Shown here: one piece after another, positions 63,101 through 64,000 of the stretch | Numbering within the stretch: position 1 is the first letter of the stretch | Layout: the number at the start of each line of letters is the position of its first letter | Origin: Erythrocercus mccallii | Taxonomy: Eukaryota; Chordata; Aves; Passeriformes; Dicruridae | Assembly: GCA_013397435.1 (NCBI GenBank) | Contig: VZRG01002531.1 | Location: 32,839 to 96,838, forward strand | Length of the DNA stretch: 64,000 nt | Direction of reading: 5' to 3' | Notes under the pieces: generated by a model | The model's input: only the letters and a program-made list of their open reading frames with translations | Database searches by the model: none | What the model was told of the DNA's origin: nothing | Made by a program: the position numbers and the translations under genes

Positions 63101-64000
63101 CAAACACATTTTGGCCCCATGTGCAGACTCTTGACTTGCACAATACAAGGAAAAGTGATGCCAGAACATAAATTAAGAGGCATGAATGGGTGAAACACAA
63201 AGGAGCTTATTTTGTGCTAATAGTTTAGCAAAGGCATTCAGACACTTCTAAAGTTAGCACATTGTGCTGCCAAGAGAAACAGTGCAGCAGGGGAAAAATA
63301 CCTCCCTGGATAGCTGTCTACCAGCAGATATGTCCTGTTTTTCATCCCAGACAAATACAGTGTGTCTCTGCCAAGTATATCCTTTGGCTTTCTTTGCCTT
63401 ATGTGGGATAAATACTTCCCTCTCCATCCAAAGTTAGTAATTAACAAAAAAATCAAAGCTGTACCTGATAAAAATGCAGTGCTTTATCTCTATATAGGCT
63501 TTCAGTCTCAGAAATTGCTTTGTCTTGTCAATTAGCTGGGACCTTGCTCAGCCTGTAATAGGGGCTGACAAATCCACATGTGGCTTCTGATGGCTCTTCC
63601 CAGCACTCCTAATAGCTTTGGTTACCACCATGTCAGCAAAGGGGCTGCATAGCAGAACTGTAGGAGGAACACAACAGGTCTGGCAATTGAGAATTTGATG
63701 GCCAAAAATGCTGCTCTCTCTCACACTAAGAACTGGGAAATTAGCAGAACCCTTGTTTGAACTGTTGTACGGCTTGATTTGGGCTTCCTTGTGTTTGTTT
63801 TATAATACAACTGCAAACATGAGATCCTGTAATTAAAGACCTTATCAAGTATACATGCAAAAGTAGACTAAATAAAGGACAGCTTAGCAATCTTATTTCT
63901 GGCACTTATCAGCTCACGAGTGCCTGATGCTGCAGTTTCAATGTTCGTGCAATGAAGTTTTTGTGTGTAATGGACAGTATTAAATGTCCCTCAAGCCCCC
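60104..64000. other. Non-coding stretch, nothing recognised
   Basis: Purine-rich at 60110-60260 and otherwise unremarkable. Frames up to 124 codons (62824-63198, minus) overlap others on both strands and show no domain. No transposon, RNA gene or promoter recognised up to the window end. Confidence 0.45.

Overview
This window looks like non-coding nuclear DNA from a bird, probably a songbird. It carries many 5'-truncated CR1 LINE fragments ending in the avian CR1 octamer tail (ATTCTATG/ATTCTGTG). It also has two SINEs with a tRNA-Ile-like head and a CR1-type tail, the architecture of the passerine element TguSINE1. Simple repeats are few, as expected of a bird genome. I found no exon, conserved protein domain, tRNA, rRNA or other RNA gene that I could support. 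The open reading frames are short, overlap on both strands and have no recognisable motifs, as expected of an intergenic stretch or a long intron.

Layout, left to right. 1-4.2 kb is mostly unique. From 4.2 to 37 kb there are about sixteen CR1 pieces, from fairly young ones with clear octamer tails (8.7, 13.6, 22.3, 26.6, 32.2 kb) to a very old, heavily diverged piece at 12.6-13.3 kb. The two SINEs are at 5.93 kb (plus) and 16.1 kb (minus). All recognised insertions between 16.1 and 21.7 kb are in minus orientation; most of those from 22.3 to 36.9 kb are plus. A 230-250 bp sequence is present twice, at 25.3 and 29.2 kb, as diverged direct copies. A degenerate minisatellite lies immediately left of the first copy, and a (CA)20 run lies about 120 bp right of the second. 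The stretch 37-64 kb is strikingly poor in recognisable transposons (one weak old CR1 piece at 55.3 kb) and holds only microsatellites and tiny tandem duplications.

The items most worth a second look are: (1) the duplicated 25.3/29.2 kb unit; (2) a roughly 410 bp open frame on the minus strand at 20.15-20.56 kb whose translation is more protein-like than the others but which I cannot identify; (3) a SINE and a likely LINE partner sharing the same 3' tail; (4) two CR1 copies whose internal deletions start at nearly the same element position; (5) the repeat-poor right half, which may hold conserved regulatory sequence. No operon, defence system, virus or other complete novel system is visible. 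Family names rest on my recollection of avian repeat consensus sequences, since no repeat library could be searched.
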